64,000 bases of DNA, from contig NZ_LMMT01000037.1 of the NCBI RefSeq assembly GCF_001422365.1, positions 62,001-126,000 on the forward strand. The letters run 5' to 3'. The notes beneath the pieces were generated by a model. It ran no database searches. It was not told the origin of the DNA and saw nothing but the letters and a program-made list of their open reading frames with translations. Of this stretch, positions 8,855 through 18,015 are shown piece after piece. Origin of the DNA: Pseudorhodoferax sp. Leaf265 (GTDB lineage: Bacteria > Pseudomonadota > Gammaproteobacteria > Burkholderiales > Burkholderiaceae_C). Every line of letters begins with the position of its first letter. Positions within the stretch are counted from its first letter, which is position 1. The translations under genes and the position numbers were made by a program.

Positions 8855-9869
8855 AGCGGCTGGCGCGCCGCGGCTTCGGGCGGCGCTCCGCGGCTTCGGG
8901 CGGGCCCTCGCCCAGCCATTGCGCTTCCCAGCGCCCGCTCGCGATCAGCGTGCGGGCAGCTTCGCCCAGGGACTGGGCCACCACGGCCGCGGCCGCGTCG
9001 AGCGGCCGGTCGGCGGCGGTCGCAAGGCTGTAGCTGCGCTGCAGTTCGGGCTGCACCACGCGCGCGACCAGCCAGGGCGTGCTGCGGCGGCCGGCGTCGG
9101 GCAGGGCACAGGCGGGCGTGAACGTGAAGCCGGCGCCGCTTGCGTAGAGCGAGCGGATCACGCGCGCGGAATCGTGCTCGTGCGCAATGTTGAGCACCAC
9201 GTCCTGGCTGGCGGCGGTGTCCTCCACACGCTGGCGGATCGAGAAGCGGCGCGACTGCAGCACCAGTGGCTGGACCGCCGCATCGGCGAACGCGATGCGC
9301 GGATGGCCGCCGCGCGGCGCGCCGCGTTGCAGCAGCGGGGCCACGCGGCCGTCGGCGTCGTGGCCGCAGAAGTACATGGCCTCGCGCGCGAACGGTCGGC
9401 AGCGCAGGCCGTCGACCTGGGCGGTGTCGACCAGGATGCCGATGTCGGCGCGCCGGTCCAGCATGGCTTTCCTCACCATCAGGCTCAGGTCGTCGAGCAC
9501 GAACACGCGGATGCGGGGGTGCGTGGCCTTGAGTGCGGTCAGCACCGGGCCCATGAGCAGCGAGGCGAGCAGGAAGGGCAGGGCCACGGTCACCGAGCCC
9601 TCGGGGCCCTGCGGCAGGCTGCGCACGCGCTCGCGCACGGCGGCGGCGTCGGACAGCAGCCGGCGCGCATCCTGGTAGAGCTGCAGCCCGGCCGGCGTGG
9701 GCGTCATGCCCGCGTGCGAGCGTTCGAACAGCTGGGCGCCGAGATCTTCCTCGAGCTTGCGGATCTGGGCCGTCAGCGCCGGCTGGGCCACGTACAGCGT
9801 GCTGGCCGCACGCGAGAGGCTGCCGGCTTCGAGCACGGCGATGAAGTAGCGCAGGGTTCGCAGTTCCAC
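8853..9869 (-). CDS. LysR-family transcriptional regulator
   Basis: A 338-residue LysR regulator. It starts at GTG 9869, giving the classic N terminus VELRTLRYFIAVLEAGSLSR; the helix-turn-helix continues AASTLYVAQPALTAQIRKLE. The effector domain (about 90-300) contains VTVALPFLLASLLMGPVL and the ADIGIL pattern of type-2 periplasmic-binding folds. It is the last gene of a five-gene minus-strand group: CoA ligase, acyl-CoA dehydrogenase, TTT receptor, then this gene 35 bp downstream. It probably regulates that cluster, perhaps in response to the acid the TTT receptor binds. No strong ribosome site is visible. Confidence 0.9.
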   Translation of the reverse strand: MELRTLRYFIAVLEAGSLSRAASTLYVAQPALTAQIRKLEEDLGAQLFERSHAGMTPTPAGLQLYQDARRLLSDAAAVRERVRSLPQGPEGSVTVALPFLLASLLMGPVLTALKATHPRIRVFVLDDLSLMVRKAMLDRRADIGILVDTAQVDGLRCRPFAREAMYFCGHDADGRVAPLLQRGAPRGGHPRIAFADAAVQPLVLQSRRFSIRQRVEDTAASQDVVLNIAHEHDSARVIRSLYASGAGFTFTPACALPDAGRRSTPWLVARVVQPELQRSYSLATAADRPLDAAAAVVAQSLGEAARTLIASGRWEAQWLGEGPPEAAERRPKPRRASR

Positions 9870-9904
9870 GGTGGGGCCGACTGTACGGCCTGCGCGCGCC
9901 GCAC

Positions 9905-10888
9905 TCACATCGGCGCGAGCCCCACGCGCTTCATCATCGCCTCGGTGAACGCCATCTCGCGCGTGAAGCCGCGCACATAGTCCTCGCCGTCCAGCATGTC
10001 CACGCCGCCGCCCTGCGCCTGCAGGGCCTCGACCACGCGCGGCTGCTGCAGCGCGGTGCGGAAGGCGGCGCGGATGCGCTCGACCACCGCGTCCGGCGTG
10101 CCGGCCGGCACTGACACGCCGCCCCAGGACACGAGCTCGACGCCGGGCACGCCGGCCTCGGCCAGCGTGGGCACCTGCGGCAGCATGGGATTGCGGCGCG
10201 GACCGGCCACGGCCAGCGCGCGCAGCTGGCCGGCCTTGATCTGCTGGTAGGGCACGGACAGGATGGGCGTGCCGAACACCACCTGCTTGCCCAGCACCGC
10301 GTTGACGAGTTCGGAGGCGCCCTTGTAGGGCACGTGCAGCGCGCGTGCATCGAGCGCGCTGAGCAGCAGTTCCATGCCCAGGTGCGAGGGCGTGCCCACG
10401 CCGCCCGAGGCGTATTCGAGTTTGCCCGGCGCCGCGCGCAGCCGGGCCGCCAGCGCCTGCACGCTGTCGATGCCCGAATCGGCATGCACGATGAGCACGA
10501 TGTCCGAACTCGTGAGCCGCATCACGTGGCGGAAGTCCTTCAGCGCGTCGAAGCCCGGCTGCTTGTACATGCGCATGTTCGCCGCCATGGGCGCGGCCGA
10601 GTAGACCCAGGTGTAGCCGTCGGCCGGTGCCTTGGCCGCCAGCCGCGCGCCGATGTTGCCGGCCGCGCCACCCTTGTTTTCGATCACCACGGGCTGGCCC
10701 AGCAGCGGGCCCACGGCCTCGGCCAGGATGCGGGCGGTGTTGTCCGGGCCGGTGGCGGCCAGGTAGGGCAGCAGCCATTTGATGGGGCGGCTGGGGTAGG
10801 GCTCGGTGGCGTGCGCGAAGGGCGCGAAGGCCGCGGCCAGGCCGGCGCCCAGCAGGGCGCGGCGTTGCGGGTGGAATGGTGTCGTCAT
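9905..10888 (-). CDS. Bug/TTT-family periplasmic substrate-binding protein
   Basis: A 327-residue periplasmic receptor of the tripartite tricarboxylate transporter (Bug) family. An N-terminal twin-arginine-like or Sec signal (MTTPFHPQRRALLGAGLAAA, ending AHA) is followed by the family motif YPSRPIKWLLPYLAATGPDN, QPVVIENKGGAAGNIGA, and later LHVPYKGASELVNAVLGKQV and PQVPTLAEAGVPG. Bug proteins bind small carboxylates, often without a linked membrane transporter, as here, where no TctA/TctB genes are present. Genomic linkage to a CoA ligase and acyl-CoA dehydrogenase suggests the ligand is the carboxylic acid those enzymes activate and oxidise. Confidence 0.93.
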   Translation of the reverse strand: MTTPFHPQRRALLGAGLAAAFAPFAHATEPYPSRPIKWLLPYLAATGPDNTARILAEAVGPLLGQPVVIENKGGAAGNIGARLAAKAPADGYTWVYSAAPMAANMRMYKQPGFDALKDFRHVMRLTSSDIVLIVHADSGIDSVQALAARLRAAPGKLEYASGGVGTPSHLGMELLLSALDARALHVPYKGASELVNAVLGKQVVFGTPILSVPYQQIKAGQLRALAVAGPRRNPMLPQVPTLAEAGVPGVELVSWGGVSVPAGTPDAVVERIRAAFRTALQQPRVVEALQAQGGGVDMLDGEDYVRGFTREMAFTEAMMKRVGLAPM

Positions 10889-10922
10889 CTGTCTGTCTCC
10901 GGTGTTCTTCGGCAGGCGCTGC

Positions 10923-12122
10923 TCAGGCGGATTCGAGCAGCTCCTTGGCGATGGTGTTCTTCTGGATCTCGCTGGTGCCCGTCAGCACGCGGTACATGCG
11001 CAGCATGCGGAACAGGAACTCCACGCGCCGGCCCTGCACGATGCCCTCGCCGCCGTGGATCTGCACGGCGCGGTCGGCCACGCGGAATGCGGTCTCCGAG
11101 CAGAACAGCTTGGCCATCGAGGTCTCGGCGCGCGCCGCGCCGCCGGCGTCCAGCGCGCGGGCCGTGCCCAGCATCAGCGCGCGCGCCGCGGCCAGCTCGG
11201 TCGCCATCTCGGCCAGCATGTGCTGGATCGCCTGGAACTGCGCGATGCTGCGGCCGAACTGGCGGCGCTGCAGCGCGTGGTCGCGCGCGTCGCGCAGCGC
11301 CAGCTGCGCCAGGCCCAGCATGGCCGGGCAGTGCAGCAGCCGGTTCACGCTGATGCGGCCCAGCGCCAGCGCCAGGCCGCGGCCGGGCTCGCCGATGCGG
11401 TGGGCCAGCGGCACGCGGCAGTCCTTGAGCACGATGTCGCCCGTGCTGCTCTGGCCGGCCATGGTCTTGTAGCCCGATTCCACGCGCACGCCTTCGCTGC
11501 GCAGGTCGATGAAGAAGGCCGTGACCTCGCGCTCGGCCGCGCCCTCGGCGGCAGTGGAGGCCAGCAGCACGGCCGCGTCGGCGAAGGGCGAGCCCGAGAT
11601 GAAGCGCTTGCGGCCGTTGACGAGATAGTGCTCGCCCTGCAGCACGGCGCGCGTCTGCACGGCGCCGGCGTCCGAGCCGGCCTCGGCCTCGGTCAGCGCG
11701 AAGCAGATCGCCATCTCGGCCTGGGCCACGGGCACGATGAACCGCGCCATCTGCTCGGGCGTGGCCTGGCGCGCCAGCGCGCCCACGCGCGGCGGGCCGC
11801 TGAGTTCGCCGAACACGTGCGGCGCGAACGGCGAGCCGCTGGCGTAGATGGCCTCCTTGACCAGCACATGGTCGAGCACCGACAGGCCGAGCCCGCCCAT
11901 GGGCTCGGGCAGCGTCATGCCGTAGAAGCCCAGCGCATGCGAGCGGCGCCAGACCTGCTGCAGCAGCGCGCGCTCGGCGCCGTGCTCGTGGTCGATGCCG
12001 TGGGCGCGGGCCAGCGCGGCCAGTTCGCCGTGCAGGAAGTCCTGCACGCGCGCGATGATGTCGGCGGCGCGTGCGCTGCCTTCGAAGGGGCTGTCGAACA
12101 GGGGTTTGGGTGGGGCGGTCAT
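10923..12122 (-). CDS. Acyl-CoA dehydrogenase family protein
   Basis: A 399-residue FAD-dependent acyl-CoA dehydrogenase. Motifs: ICFALTEAEAGSDAGAVQTR (substrate/FAD core), YLVNGRKRFISG, the C-terminal RRQFGRSIAQFQAIQHMLAE, VQIHGGEGIVQGRRVEFLFR and the terminal RVLTGTSEIQKNTIAKELL, which places the usual arginine and glutamine contacts. Only 3 bp separate it from the upstream CoA ligase stop, indicating translational coupling. It should oxidise the thioester made by that ligase. This is a second, more canonical dehydrogenase than the one at 1583-2830. Substrate chain length cannot be read from the sequence. Confidence 0.94.
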   Translation of the reverse strand: MTAPPKPLFDSPFEGSARAADIIARVQDFLHGELAALARAHGIDHEHGAERALLQQVWRRSHALGFYGMTLPEPMGGLGLSVLDHVLVKEAIYASGSPFAPHVFGELSGPPRVGALARQATPEQMARFIVPVAQAEMAICFALTEAEAGSDAGAVQTRAVLQGEHYLVNGRKRFISGSPFADAAVLLASTAAEGAAEREVTAFFIDLRSEGVRVESGYKTMAGQSSTGDIVLKDCRVPLAHRIGEPGRGLALALGRISVNRLLHCPAMLGLAQLALRDARDHALQRRQFGRSIAQFQAIQHMLAEMATELAAARALMLGTARALDAGGAARAETSMAKLFCSETAFRVADRAVQIHGGEGIVQGRRVEFLFRMLRMYRVLTGTSEIQKNTIAKELLESA

Positions 12123-12125
12123 GGT

Positions 12126-13694
12126 TCAGTTCACCTTGCGGCTGTGGTTGGCCCAATAAGGGGCCTGAATGGCTTTGCGCGCCACCTTGCCGTTGCTGTT
12201 CTTCTCCAGGGCGGCGACGAACTCCAGGTGGCGCGGTCGCTTGAAGCCGGCCAGCCGCTCGGCGCAGAAGGCGTCCAGCGCGCGCGCATCGGCGGCCTGG
12301 CCGGGCCGCAGCACCACGTGGGCGGCCACGGACTCGCCCCACTTGTCGTCGGGCACGGCGAACACGCAGGCCTCGGCCACGGCCGCATGCTGGTACAGCA
12401 CGGCCTCGACCTCGGAGGGGTACACATTGAAGCCGCCGCTGATGACCATGTCCTTCTTGCGGTCGACGATGTAGACGAAGCCTTCCTCGTCCAGCCGGGC
12501 GAGGTCGCCCGTGTGGTAGCGGCCGTCCTTGAGCACCTCGGCCGTGAGTTCGGGCGCGCGCCAGTAGCCGGCGAACACGTCCTCGCCGCCGACCACGATC
12601 TCGCCGATCTCGCCCAGCGCGACGGGCTGACCTGCGTCGTCCAGGATCTGCACATCGCACTCCAGCAGCGGCCGGCCGCACGAGGCCAGGCGCTCGGGCC
12701 GCGCGGCGCGGGCGTGCAGGTGGTCTTCCACCGTGAGGCCGCAGACGCCCGAGGTGGTCTCGCCCGCGCCATAGCCCTGCGACAGCACGGGGCCGAACAC
12801 GTCCATCGCGCGCAGGATGCGCGCCGGTGCCATGGGCGCGGCGCCGTAGCCCAGGCGCTGCAGGTCGGGCAGCGGGCGGTACTGGCCCTCGAGCTCGGCC
12901 AGCAGCATGTTGACCATGGTCGGCACGAGGAAGGTGTGGGTCACGCGCTCGGCCCGCATGTCGGCCAGGAAGCGGCCCGGTTCGAAGCCGCTGAACAGCC
13001 GGATGGTGGTGCCGCTGCACAGCGCCGGCACCAGTTGCATGCCCGAGGCGTGCGTGATCGGGCCGACCAGGCCCAGGATGTGCTCCGGCCGCGTGGTGTC
13101 CGGCCGCATCAGGAACTTGCGCAGCTGCGCGAGCCGGTTGCCGAAGGTCTGCATCGCGGCCTTGAGCACACCCGAGGAGCCCGAGGTGTAGTGCAGCACG
13201 GCCAGCTCGTCGGCGTGCACGGGCACGGCCTCGAAGCGGTCGCTGGCGCGGGCCAGCAAGGCTTCGTAGTCGGCGCCGGCCGGGCCGTCGAGCAGCAGCA
13301 GGCGCGGCATGGCGCCGCGCACGTGCGGACGGAAAGCCTCGGCGCGCGCGGCCGTCGTGATGACCAGGCTGGCTTCGCTGTTGTCCACGGTGGCGCCGAC
13401 CTCGGCGGGCGACAGCCGCGCGTTGTAGGGCGCCTTGACCAGCGCGGCCTTGTAGCAGGCCAGCTCGGCCTCGACGATCTCGGCGCAGTTGGGCAGGTAG
13501 ATGCCGACGCGGTCGCCGCGCGCGAGGCCCAGGCCCAGCAAGGCGTTGGCCAGGCGGTTGGCACGCGCGTCGAGTTCGGCGTAGCTGAGGCTGCGTTCGG
13601 GCGTCACGATGGCGCGGCGCGTGGCGTGGCGCTGCGCGCTGCGGGCGACGAGGGCGGCCACGTTGGTCACGGGGCGGGGGGCTGGGGCGGTCAA
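12126..13694 (-). CDS. AMP-dependent acyl-CoA synthetase/ligase
   Basis: A 522-residue adenylate-forming enzyme that activates a carboxylic acid to its CoA thioester using ATP. The P-loop-like motif LHYTSGSSGVLKAAM, the A5 region QGYGAGETTSGVC, the A7/A8 region YHTGDLARLDEEGFVYI with DRKKDMVISGGFNVYPSEVE, and the catalytic lysine in NSNGKVARKAI are all present. The start is a TTG at 13694 supported by GGAG 8 bases upstream; no nearer ATG gives a full-length family member. It is the first gene of the minus-strand operon reaching down to the LysR gene at 8853. The substrate is probably a fatty, aryl or terpenoid-like acid; this is inference. Confidence 0.92.
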   Translation of the reverse strand: MTAPAPRPVTNVAALVARSAQRHATRRAIVTPERSLSYAELDARANRLANALLGLGLARGDRVGIYLPNCAEIVEAELACYKAALVKAPYNARLSPAEVGATVDNSEASLVITTAARAEAFRPHVRGAMPRLLLLDGPAGADYEALLARASDRFEAVPVHADELAVLHYTSGSSGVLKAAMQTFGNRLAQLRKFLMRPDTTRPEHILGLVGPITHASGMQLVPALCSGTTIRLFSGFEPGRFLADMRAERVTHTFLVPTMVNMLLAELEGQYRPLPDLQRLGYGAAPMAPARILRAMDVFGPVLSQGYGAGETTSGVCGLTVEDHLHARAARPERLASCGRPLLECDVQILDDAGQPVALGEIGEIVVGGEDVFAGYWRAPELTAEVLKDGRYHTGDLARLDEEGFVYIVDRKKDMVISGGFNVYPSEVEAVLYQHAAVAEACVFAVPDDKWGESVAAHVVLRPGQAADARALDAFCAERLAGFKRPRHLEFVAALEKNSNGKVARKAIQAPYWANHSRKVN

Positions 13695-13947
13695 GGGCTT
13701 GTCTCCTGGGGGGGCGGCGCGGGGCGCTGCGCTGCGGGCACTGTCCCAGAACGCCGGCCATCACGGAAATACGGATTGCTGATGCACGGCCATCGATTTG
13801 TGTGATGGACGCGGCGGCACCGCGTCCGACAGGCTGTGCGCATCGGCCTGCGCACCGGTGCGCGGCTGCCGACGCGAAGATCGGCCATTGGCGCTGGCGC
13901 GCAGGGCCGCTGCAGGCGCAAGCTCAGGCGCGTCACAGGAGACCACC

Positions 13948-14127
13948 ATGCACTGCATCGCCTGCGGCCGCGAGGGCCACAATTCCGCACGCTGCCCGCT
14001 GCAGCTGTGGAAGCGGGAGGCACCTGCCGCGCCAGCCGCTGTCATACCTGCCAGCGGGGCGCAGCCAGTGCGGCGCCACGTCGACAGCCACGACCGTGCG
14101 CGCGAGGCCTGGCTGCCGTCCGCCTGA
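13948..14127 (+). CDS. Small CCHC zinc-knuckle protein
   Basis: A 59-residue protein starting at ATG 13948 with GGAG (ACAGGAGACCACC) at good spacing. Residues 3-15 read CIACGREGHNSARC, an exact CX2CX4HX4C zinc-knuckle arrangement as in retroviral nucleocapsid proteins and some small nucleic-acid-binding proteins. The rest is alanine/proline-rich and low in complexity. A role in binding single-stranded nucleic acid is inferred from the motif only. The sequence from 13695 to 13947 between this gene and the divergent CoA ligase contains no other gene that I can support. Confidence 0.6.
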   Translation: MHCIACGREGHNSARCPLQLWKREAPAAPAAVIPASGAQPVRRHVDSHDRAREAWLPSA

Positions 14128-14162
14128 CGCGCTGCGTTGCAAATGTCATCGAAGCCGCCGGC

Positions 14163-14181
14163 GCTGCAACGGCGTTGCAGC
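14163..14181. promoter_or_regulatory. Perfect 8-bp inverted repeat (GTTGCA-type site)
   Basis: GCTGCAAC-GGC-GTTGCAGC is a perfect dyad 62 bp upstream of the TPR protein start. GTTGCA half-sites also occur in dyads upstream of the glycine-zipper gene (21510) and the small gene at 22391, suggesting one shared regulator. Confidence 0.45.
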
Positions 14182-14243
14182 GCGTGCGCCCCACAGTGCG
14201 TCCATGGCAGGGCCGCCGGTCCTGCCGCTTGCAGGAGACGTGC

Positions 14244-15152
14244 ATGCCCGAACCCACCACCACCTTCTCACGCCGCGGCGCCCGCCTGCTGCTGACGCTG
14301 GCCTGCATGGCGGCGTTGGCCGGCCCGGCGCTGGCCGCCGACGCCAGCCTGGACCAGGTCTACCAGGCGGCCCACAACGGCCATGTGGAGCAGGCCTTGC
14401 AGTTGATGGACCCGGTGCTGCGCGACCACCCGAACAGCGCCAAGGCCCACTATGTCGAAGCGGACCTGCTGGCCCAGCAGGGCCGCCTGGGCCCGGCACG
14501 CACCGAGCTGGCCACTGCCGAGCGGCTGGCGCCCGGTCTGCCCTTCGTGCAGGACCAGTCGCTGCAGCATCTGCGCCGGGTGCTCGACCAGCCGCCCGTG
14601 CCGGCCGCCAGCCGCAGCCCGCTGACCATGCCGGCCGCCGAGGCGGCCGAGACCGGCCGTGGCCGGCCCCTGGCCTGGGGCCTGGCATTGGCCGTGGGCT
14701 TCGGCGCCTTGCTGGGCTGGCTGCTGACACGCGCCAATCGGCCGCGCCCGGCACCCCAGGGGCCGGCCATGGCACCCATGGCCGCCGCCGGCCCGTCCAT
14801 GGCCTGGCCGCGTGGCCCCGCGCAGCCCGATGGTGTGGTGCCTTGGGGTGGTGCACCGGCTGCGCCGGCGCCGGTCGGCCCGGGCTGGGGGTCGCAGGTG
14901 GCGGCCGGCGTGGCCGGTGGGCTGGCCGCCGGTGCAGCGGCCGTGGCGGGACAGGAACTGGGCCGCCGCCTGTTCGGCCATGAGACGGCATCCGCGCCCG
15001 TGTGCGTGCCCTACGCCGCGCCGCTGGCGCAGGCCGCGCCCACCGCAGATGGTTGGGGCGATCCGGACTTCGGCATCCGTGATGGGGGTGGCAGCTGGGA
15101 CGATGCGACGGACGCCGACGCCGGTGGCCTGGGAGGGAACTGGGACGTTTAG
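14244..15152 (+). CDS. TPR-domain exported/membrane protein
   Basis: A 302-residue protein with GCAGGAGACGTGC directly before ATG 14244. Residues 1-34 are a signal peptide (TLACMAALAGPALAAD). Residues about 38-110 look like two to three tetratricopeptide units (DQVYQAAHNGHVEQALQLMD; SAKAHYVEADLLAQQGRLGP). A transmembrane helix follows at about 147-166 (LAWGLALAVGFGALLGWLLT), then a long Pro/Ala/Gly-rich region with a second glycine-alanine stretch (VAAGVAGGLAAGAAAVAG) and an acidic Gly/Asp/Trp tail. This layout fits an envelope scaffold protein. The function is unknown. Confidence 0.75.
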   Translation: MPEPTTTFSRRGARLLLTLACMAALAGPALAADASLDQVYQAAHNGHVEQALQLMDPVLRDHPNSAKAHYVEADLLAQQGRLGPARTELATAERLAPGLPFVQDQSLQHLRRVLDQPPVPAASRSPLTMPAAEAAETGRGRPLAWGLALAVGFGALLGWLLTRANRPRPAPQGPAMAPMAAAGPSMAWPRGPAQPDGVVPWGGAPAAPAPVGPGWGSQVAAGVAGGLAAGAAAVAGQELGRRLFGHETASAPVCVPYAAPLAQAAPTADGWGDPDFGIRDGGGSWDDATDADAGGLGGNWDV

Positions 15153-15190
15153 GCGCCGTGGCGAAGGCCCGGCGCCATGGCCCGGCGCGT

Positions 15191-16426
15191 TCACCGCTTG
15201 CCGAGAGGCAGGGACGCGTGGGCGGATGCGGCCGCAGGCGGTGGCAGGCGGCCGTTGAGCACGGCATGCGCCACCAGCCCTGCCACCAGCCCCCAGAACG
15301 CGCCGCCGATGCCCAGCATGGTGATGTTGGCGGCGGCCGCCAGGAAGGCGATCAGCGAGGCTTCCCGGGTCCTGGCATCGGCCATGGCGTTGGCGAGGCT
15401 GCCGCCCATGGTGCCCAGCAGTGCCAGGCCTGCCAGCGTGGTGATGAAGGTCGCGGGGAAGGCCATGAAGACGGCCGCCAGCGTCACCCCGAACACGCCG
15501 ACCAGGATGTACAGCGCCCCTGCGGCCACGCCCGCAATCCAGCGTTTGGAAGGGTCCTCGTGTGCGTCCCGGCCCGTGCAGATGGCGGCGGTGATGGCCG
15601 CGATGTTGAAGGCGTGCGCACCGAACGGCGCCATCAGCAGCGAGCCCAGACCGGTGGCAGCCACGATCGGGTTGGCGCTGGTGCGAAAGCCGTCGTTGCG
15701 CAGCACCAGCATGCCCGGCATGTACTGGCCGGTCAGGGTGATGAGGAACAGCGGCAGCGCCACGCTCAGCAAGGCATTCAGCGAGAACGCGGGCAGGGTG
15801 AGCACCGGGCCGGCCAGCTCCAGCCGCAATCCGGACAGGTCGACGCGGTCCTGCGCGAGCAGGAAGGCCAGCCCCAGCACCAGGATGCCCACCACCGCGT
15901 AGCGGGCCGCGCAGCGCCTGAGCACCACGTAGGCCAGGACGAGCAGCCCGGCCAGGAGCGGGTCGACGTTCATGCCGCCGAAGGCCTTGACGCCGAACTG
16001 CAGCAGGATGCCTGCCAGCAGGCCGGCCGCCACGCCCGGCGGAACCATGCGGATGACGCGCTCGAACCAGCCCGACAGCCCCAGCACCACGAAGGCGGCT
16101 GCCGAGACGATGTAGGCGCCCACGGCTTCGGCATAGGGTGTGGTCGCCAGGGCCGTGACCAGGAACGCCGCCGCCGGCGTCGACCAGGCGGTGATGATGG
16201 GTTCGCGTGAGATCCAGCTCAGGGCCAGCCCCGTCACACCCACGCCGATGGAAATCGACCACACCCAGGAGGCGGTCAGCGCCGGGCTCAGGCCCGCCGC
16301 CTTGGCGGCCTGGAACACCAGGATGAAGGTGCCGCCGTAGTTGACGATGACCGAGATGAGGCCGGCGACGACGGGATGGGTGAGATCGCTCCAGCGGATG
16401 GGTGAGGGTGAGGGGACGGACGGCAT
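15191..16426 (-). CDS. benE: Benzoate/H+ symporter family (BenE-like) membrane protein
   Basis: A 411-residue inner-membrane protein with about 11-12 hydrophobic helices. The BenE family pattern is clear: VVAGLISVIVNYGGTFILVF at the N terminus, TAWSTPAAAFL, SGWFERVIRMVPPGVAAGLL, PLFLITLTGQYMPGMLVLRN and FGAHAFNIAAITAAICTGRD. BenE proteins import benzoate with protons, although many homologues have untested substrates. The ATG at 16426 is preferred over upstream in-frame starts because family members begin close to it. It is divergent from a MocR regulator (89-bp gap), an arrangement that usually means the regulator controls the transporter. Confidence 0.88.
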   Translation of the reverse strand: MPSVPSPSPIRWSDLTHPVVAGLISVIVNYGGTFILVFQAAKAAGLSPALTASWVWSISIGVGVTGLALSWISREPIITAWSTPAAAFLVTALATTPYAEAVGAYIVSAAAFVVLGLSGWFERVIRMVPPGVAAGLLAGILLQFGVKAFGGMNVDPLLAGLLVLAYVVLRRCAARYAVVGILVLGLAFLLAQDRVDLSGLRLELAGPVLTLPAFSLNALLSVALPLFLITLTGQYMPGMLVLRNDGFRTSANPIVAATGLGSLLMAPFGAHAFNIAAITAAICTGRDAHEDPSKRWIAGVAAGALYILVGVFGVTLAAVFMAFPATFITTLAGLALLGTMGGSLANAMADARTREASLIAFLAAAANITMLGIGGAFWGLVAGLVAHAVLNGRLPPPAAASAHASLPLGKR

Positions 16427-16472
16427 GGCTTGGCTGGGAAAGGGAAGGGCAGTGGGACGATAGCCTTCCAAT

Positions 16473-16483
16473 GGCATGATGCC
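16473..16483. promoter_or_regulatory. Palindrome in benE/MocR divergent promoter
   Basis: GGCAT-G-ATGCC is a perfect 5-bp dyad in the 89-bp intergenic region and a possible MocR operator. Short palindromes are common at this GC content, so support is weak. Confidence 0.3.
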
Positions 16484-16515
16484 CCCTGCCACTTTTTCGA
16501 TGAGATGCCGGCCAA

Positions 16516-18015
16516 TTGTTCAAGCACGCCCAACTGGAATCCGTCAAGGCCTGGCTCGGCGACCCCGCGCACCGCAGCTTGCCGCTGCATGTGCGGGTGC
16601 AGCGGGCCATCCGCCAGTTGATCGTGGATGGCGCGCTCGCGGCGGGCCGCCCTTTGCCTGCGTCGCGTGCGCTGGCGAAATCGCTGGGGGTGTCCCGTGA
16701 CACGGTGGAGTCGGCCTACGGCCAGCTGCACGCCGAGGGCTTCATCGAACGGCGGGTGGGCAGTGGCAGCTTCGTATCGGAGCGCGCGCAGCAACTGCCC
16801 GGGCGTGGCAGGCCCCGGCACACGGGAGCGGGCCTCCAGCCGGCCCTGCGTTTGAGCCAGCGCGGCCAGGCCGTGCTGCAGGGCGGCGGTGTCCGAGACT
16901 TCCTGCAGCCCCGCCCCTTCGCGCCCGGCGTGCCGGAGACCCGCAGCTTTCCGCTGCAGACCTGGGAGCGCCTGCAGCGCCAGGTGCTGAGGGAGTACGG
17001 CACGCTGGCACTGCTGCCCAGCCCGCCGCAGGGCATGGCGCCCTTGCGCCGCGCCATCGCCGACTACGTCAATCTCGAACGGGGTGCGCGTGCCACGCCC
17101 GAACGGGTCCTGGTGCTGACCAGCGCCCAGCAGGCCATGACCCTGTGTGCCACGGTGCTGCTCGACGCCGGTGAGCGCATCTTCATCGAAGACCCCGTCT
17201 ACCACGGGGCGCGCAAGGCCTTCGACGCCGCGGGTCTGGCCTGCGTGCCGTTGCCGATGGATGCCGACGGCATCCTGGTTGAGCACCTGCAACGGGCGGC
17301 GCAGGCGCCTGGCGAGGCGGCCCGTGCCGTGTTCCTCACGCCTTCGCACCAGTTCCCCACCGGGGCCACCCTGGCGCTGGACCGGCGCCTGGCCGTCATT
17401 GCATGGGCCCGCCGGCACCAGGGCTGGATCATCGAGGACGACTACGACAGCGAGTTCCACTACGAGGGCAAGCCCACCGCCTGCGTGCAGGGGCTGGACC
17501 CGCACGAGCGCACGGTCTACATCGGCACCTTCACCAAGTCGCTGTTCCCCGGCGTGCGCATCGGCTACATGGTGCTGCCCGAGGCGCTGGTCGCGCCCAT
17601 GACCACGGCCCGCACCCTGATGGACGGGCACAGCGCGCCGGTTCCGCAACTCACGCTGGCGCGTTTCATCGAGGGCGGGCACTTCGGCGCCCACGTGCGC
17701 ACGATGCGCGCCGTCTACGCCGAGCGGCGCGACGTACTGGCGCGGCTGGTGCGCCAGCATCTGGCCGACTACGTGGAGCCGCGGGTGCCGGCCGGGGGGA
17801 TGCAGATGCCTTGCGTGTTCGTCCGCGACATCCCCGAACACGAGGCGGTCGAATCGGCACGGCGGGCCGGCATCGACCTGCTCGGGCTGACGCCCTTGCA
17901 TGCGCCGGGCCGCCACGAACCAGGCCTGCTCATGGGATTCGCCGCCCACGCACCGCACGAACTGGAGATGGCCGTCACCAGGCTGGCGAAGTTGCTGCGC
18001 GCGCTGTGCCGTTGA
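16516..18015 (+). CDS. MocR/PdxR-type GntR regulator with aminotransferase domain
   Basis: A 499-residue fusion regulator. The N-terminal GntR winged helix is LPLHVRVQRAIRQLIVDGAL then LPASRALAKSLGVSRDTVES. After a linker of about 50 residues comes a fold-type-I PLP aminotransferase-like domain: VLTSAQQAMTLCATVLLDAG, FLTPSHQFPTGATL, IIEDDYDSEFHYEGKP and IGTFTKSLFPGVRIGYMVLP, in which the lysine of FTKS is the PLP-binding residue. The start is a TTG at 16516; no in-frame ATG lies nearby upstream. MocR proteins use PLP or PLP adducts as effectors and commonly control adjacent divergent genes, here benE. Its 3' end is followed directly by a dispersed repeat. Confidence 0.9.
   Translation: MFKHAQLESVKAWLGDPAHRSLPLHVRVQRAIRQLIVDGALAAGRPLPASRALAKSLGVSRDTVESAYGQLHAEGFIERRVGSGSFVSERAQQLPGRGRPRHTGAGLQPALRLSQRGQAVLQGGGVRDFLQPRPFAPGVPETRSFPLQTWERLQRQVLREYGTLALLPSPPQGMAPLRRAIADYVNLERGARATPERVLVLTSAQQAMTLCATVLLDAGERIFIEDPVYHGARKAFDAAGLACVPLPMDADGILVEHLQRAAQAPGEAARAVFLTPSHQFPTGATLALDRRLAVIAWARRHQGWIIEDDYDSEFHYEGKPTACVQGLDPHERTVYIGTFTKSLFPGVRIGYMVLPEALVAPMTTARTLMDGHSAPVPQLTLARFIEGGHFGAHVRTMRAVYAERRDVLARLVRQHLADYVEPRVPAGGMQMPCVFVRDIPEHEAVESARRAGIDLLGLTPLHAPGRHEPGLLMGFAAHAPHELEMAVTRLAKLLRALCR

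Noticed and set aside
13948-14127. Zinc-knuckle gene as part of a prophage
   Set aside because: No integrase, capsid, lysis or attachment sequences occur nearby, and base composition is that of the chromosome.
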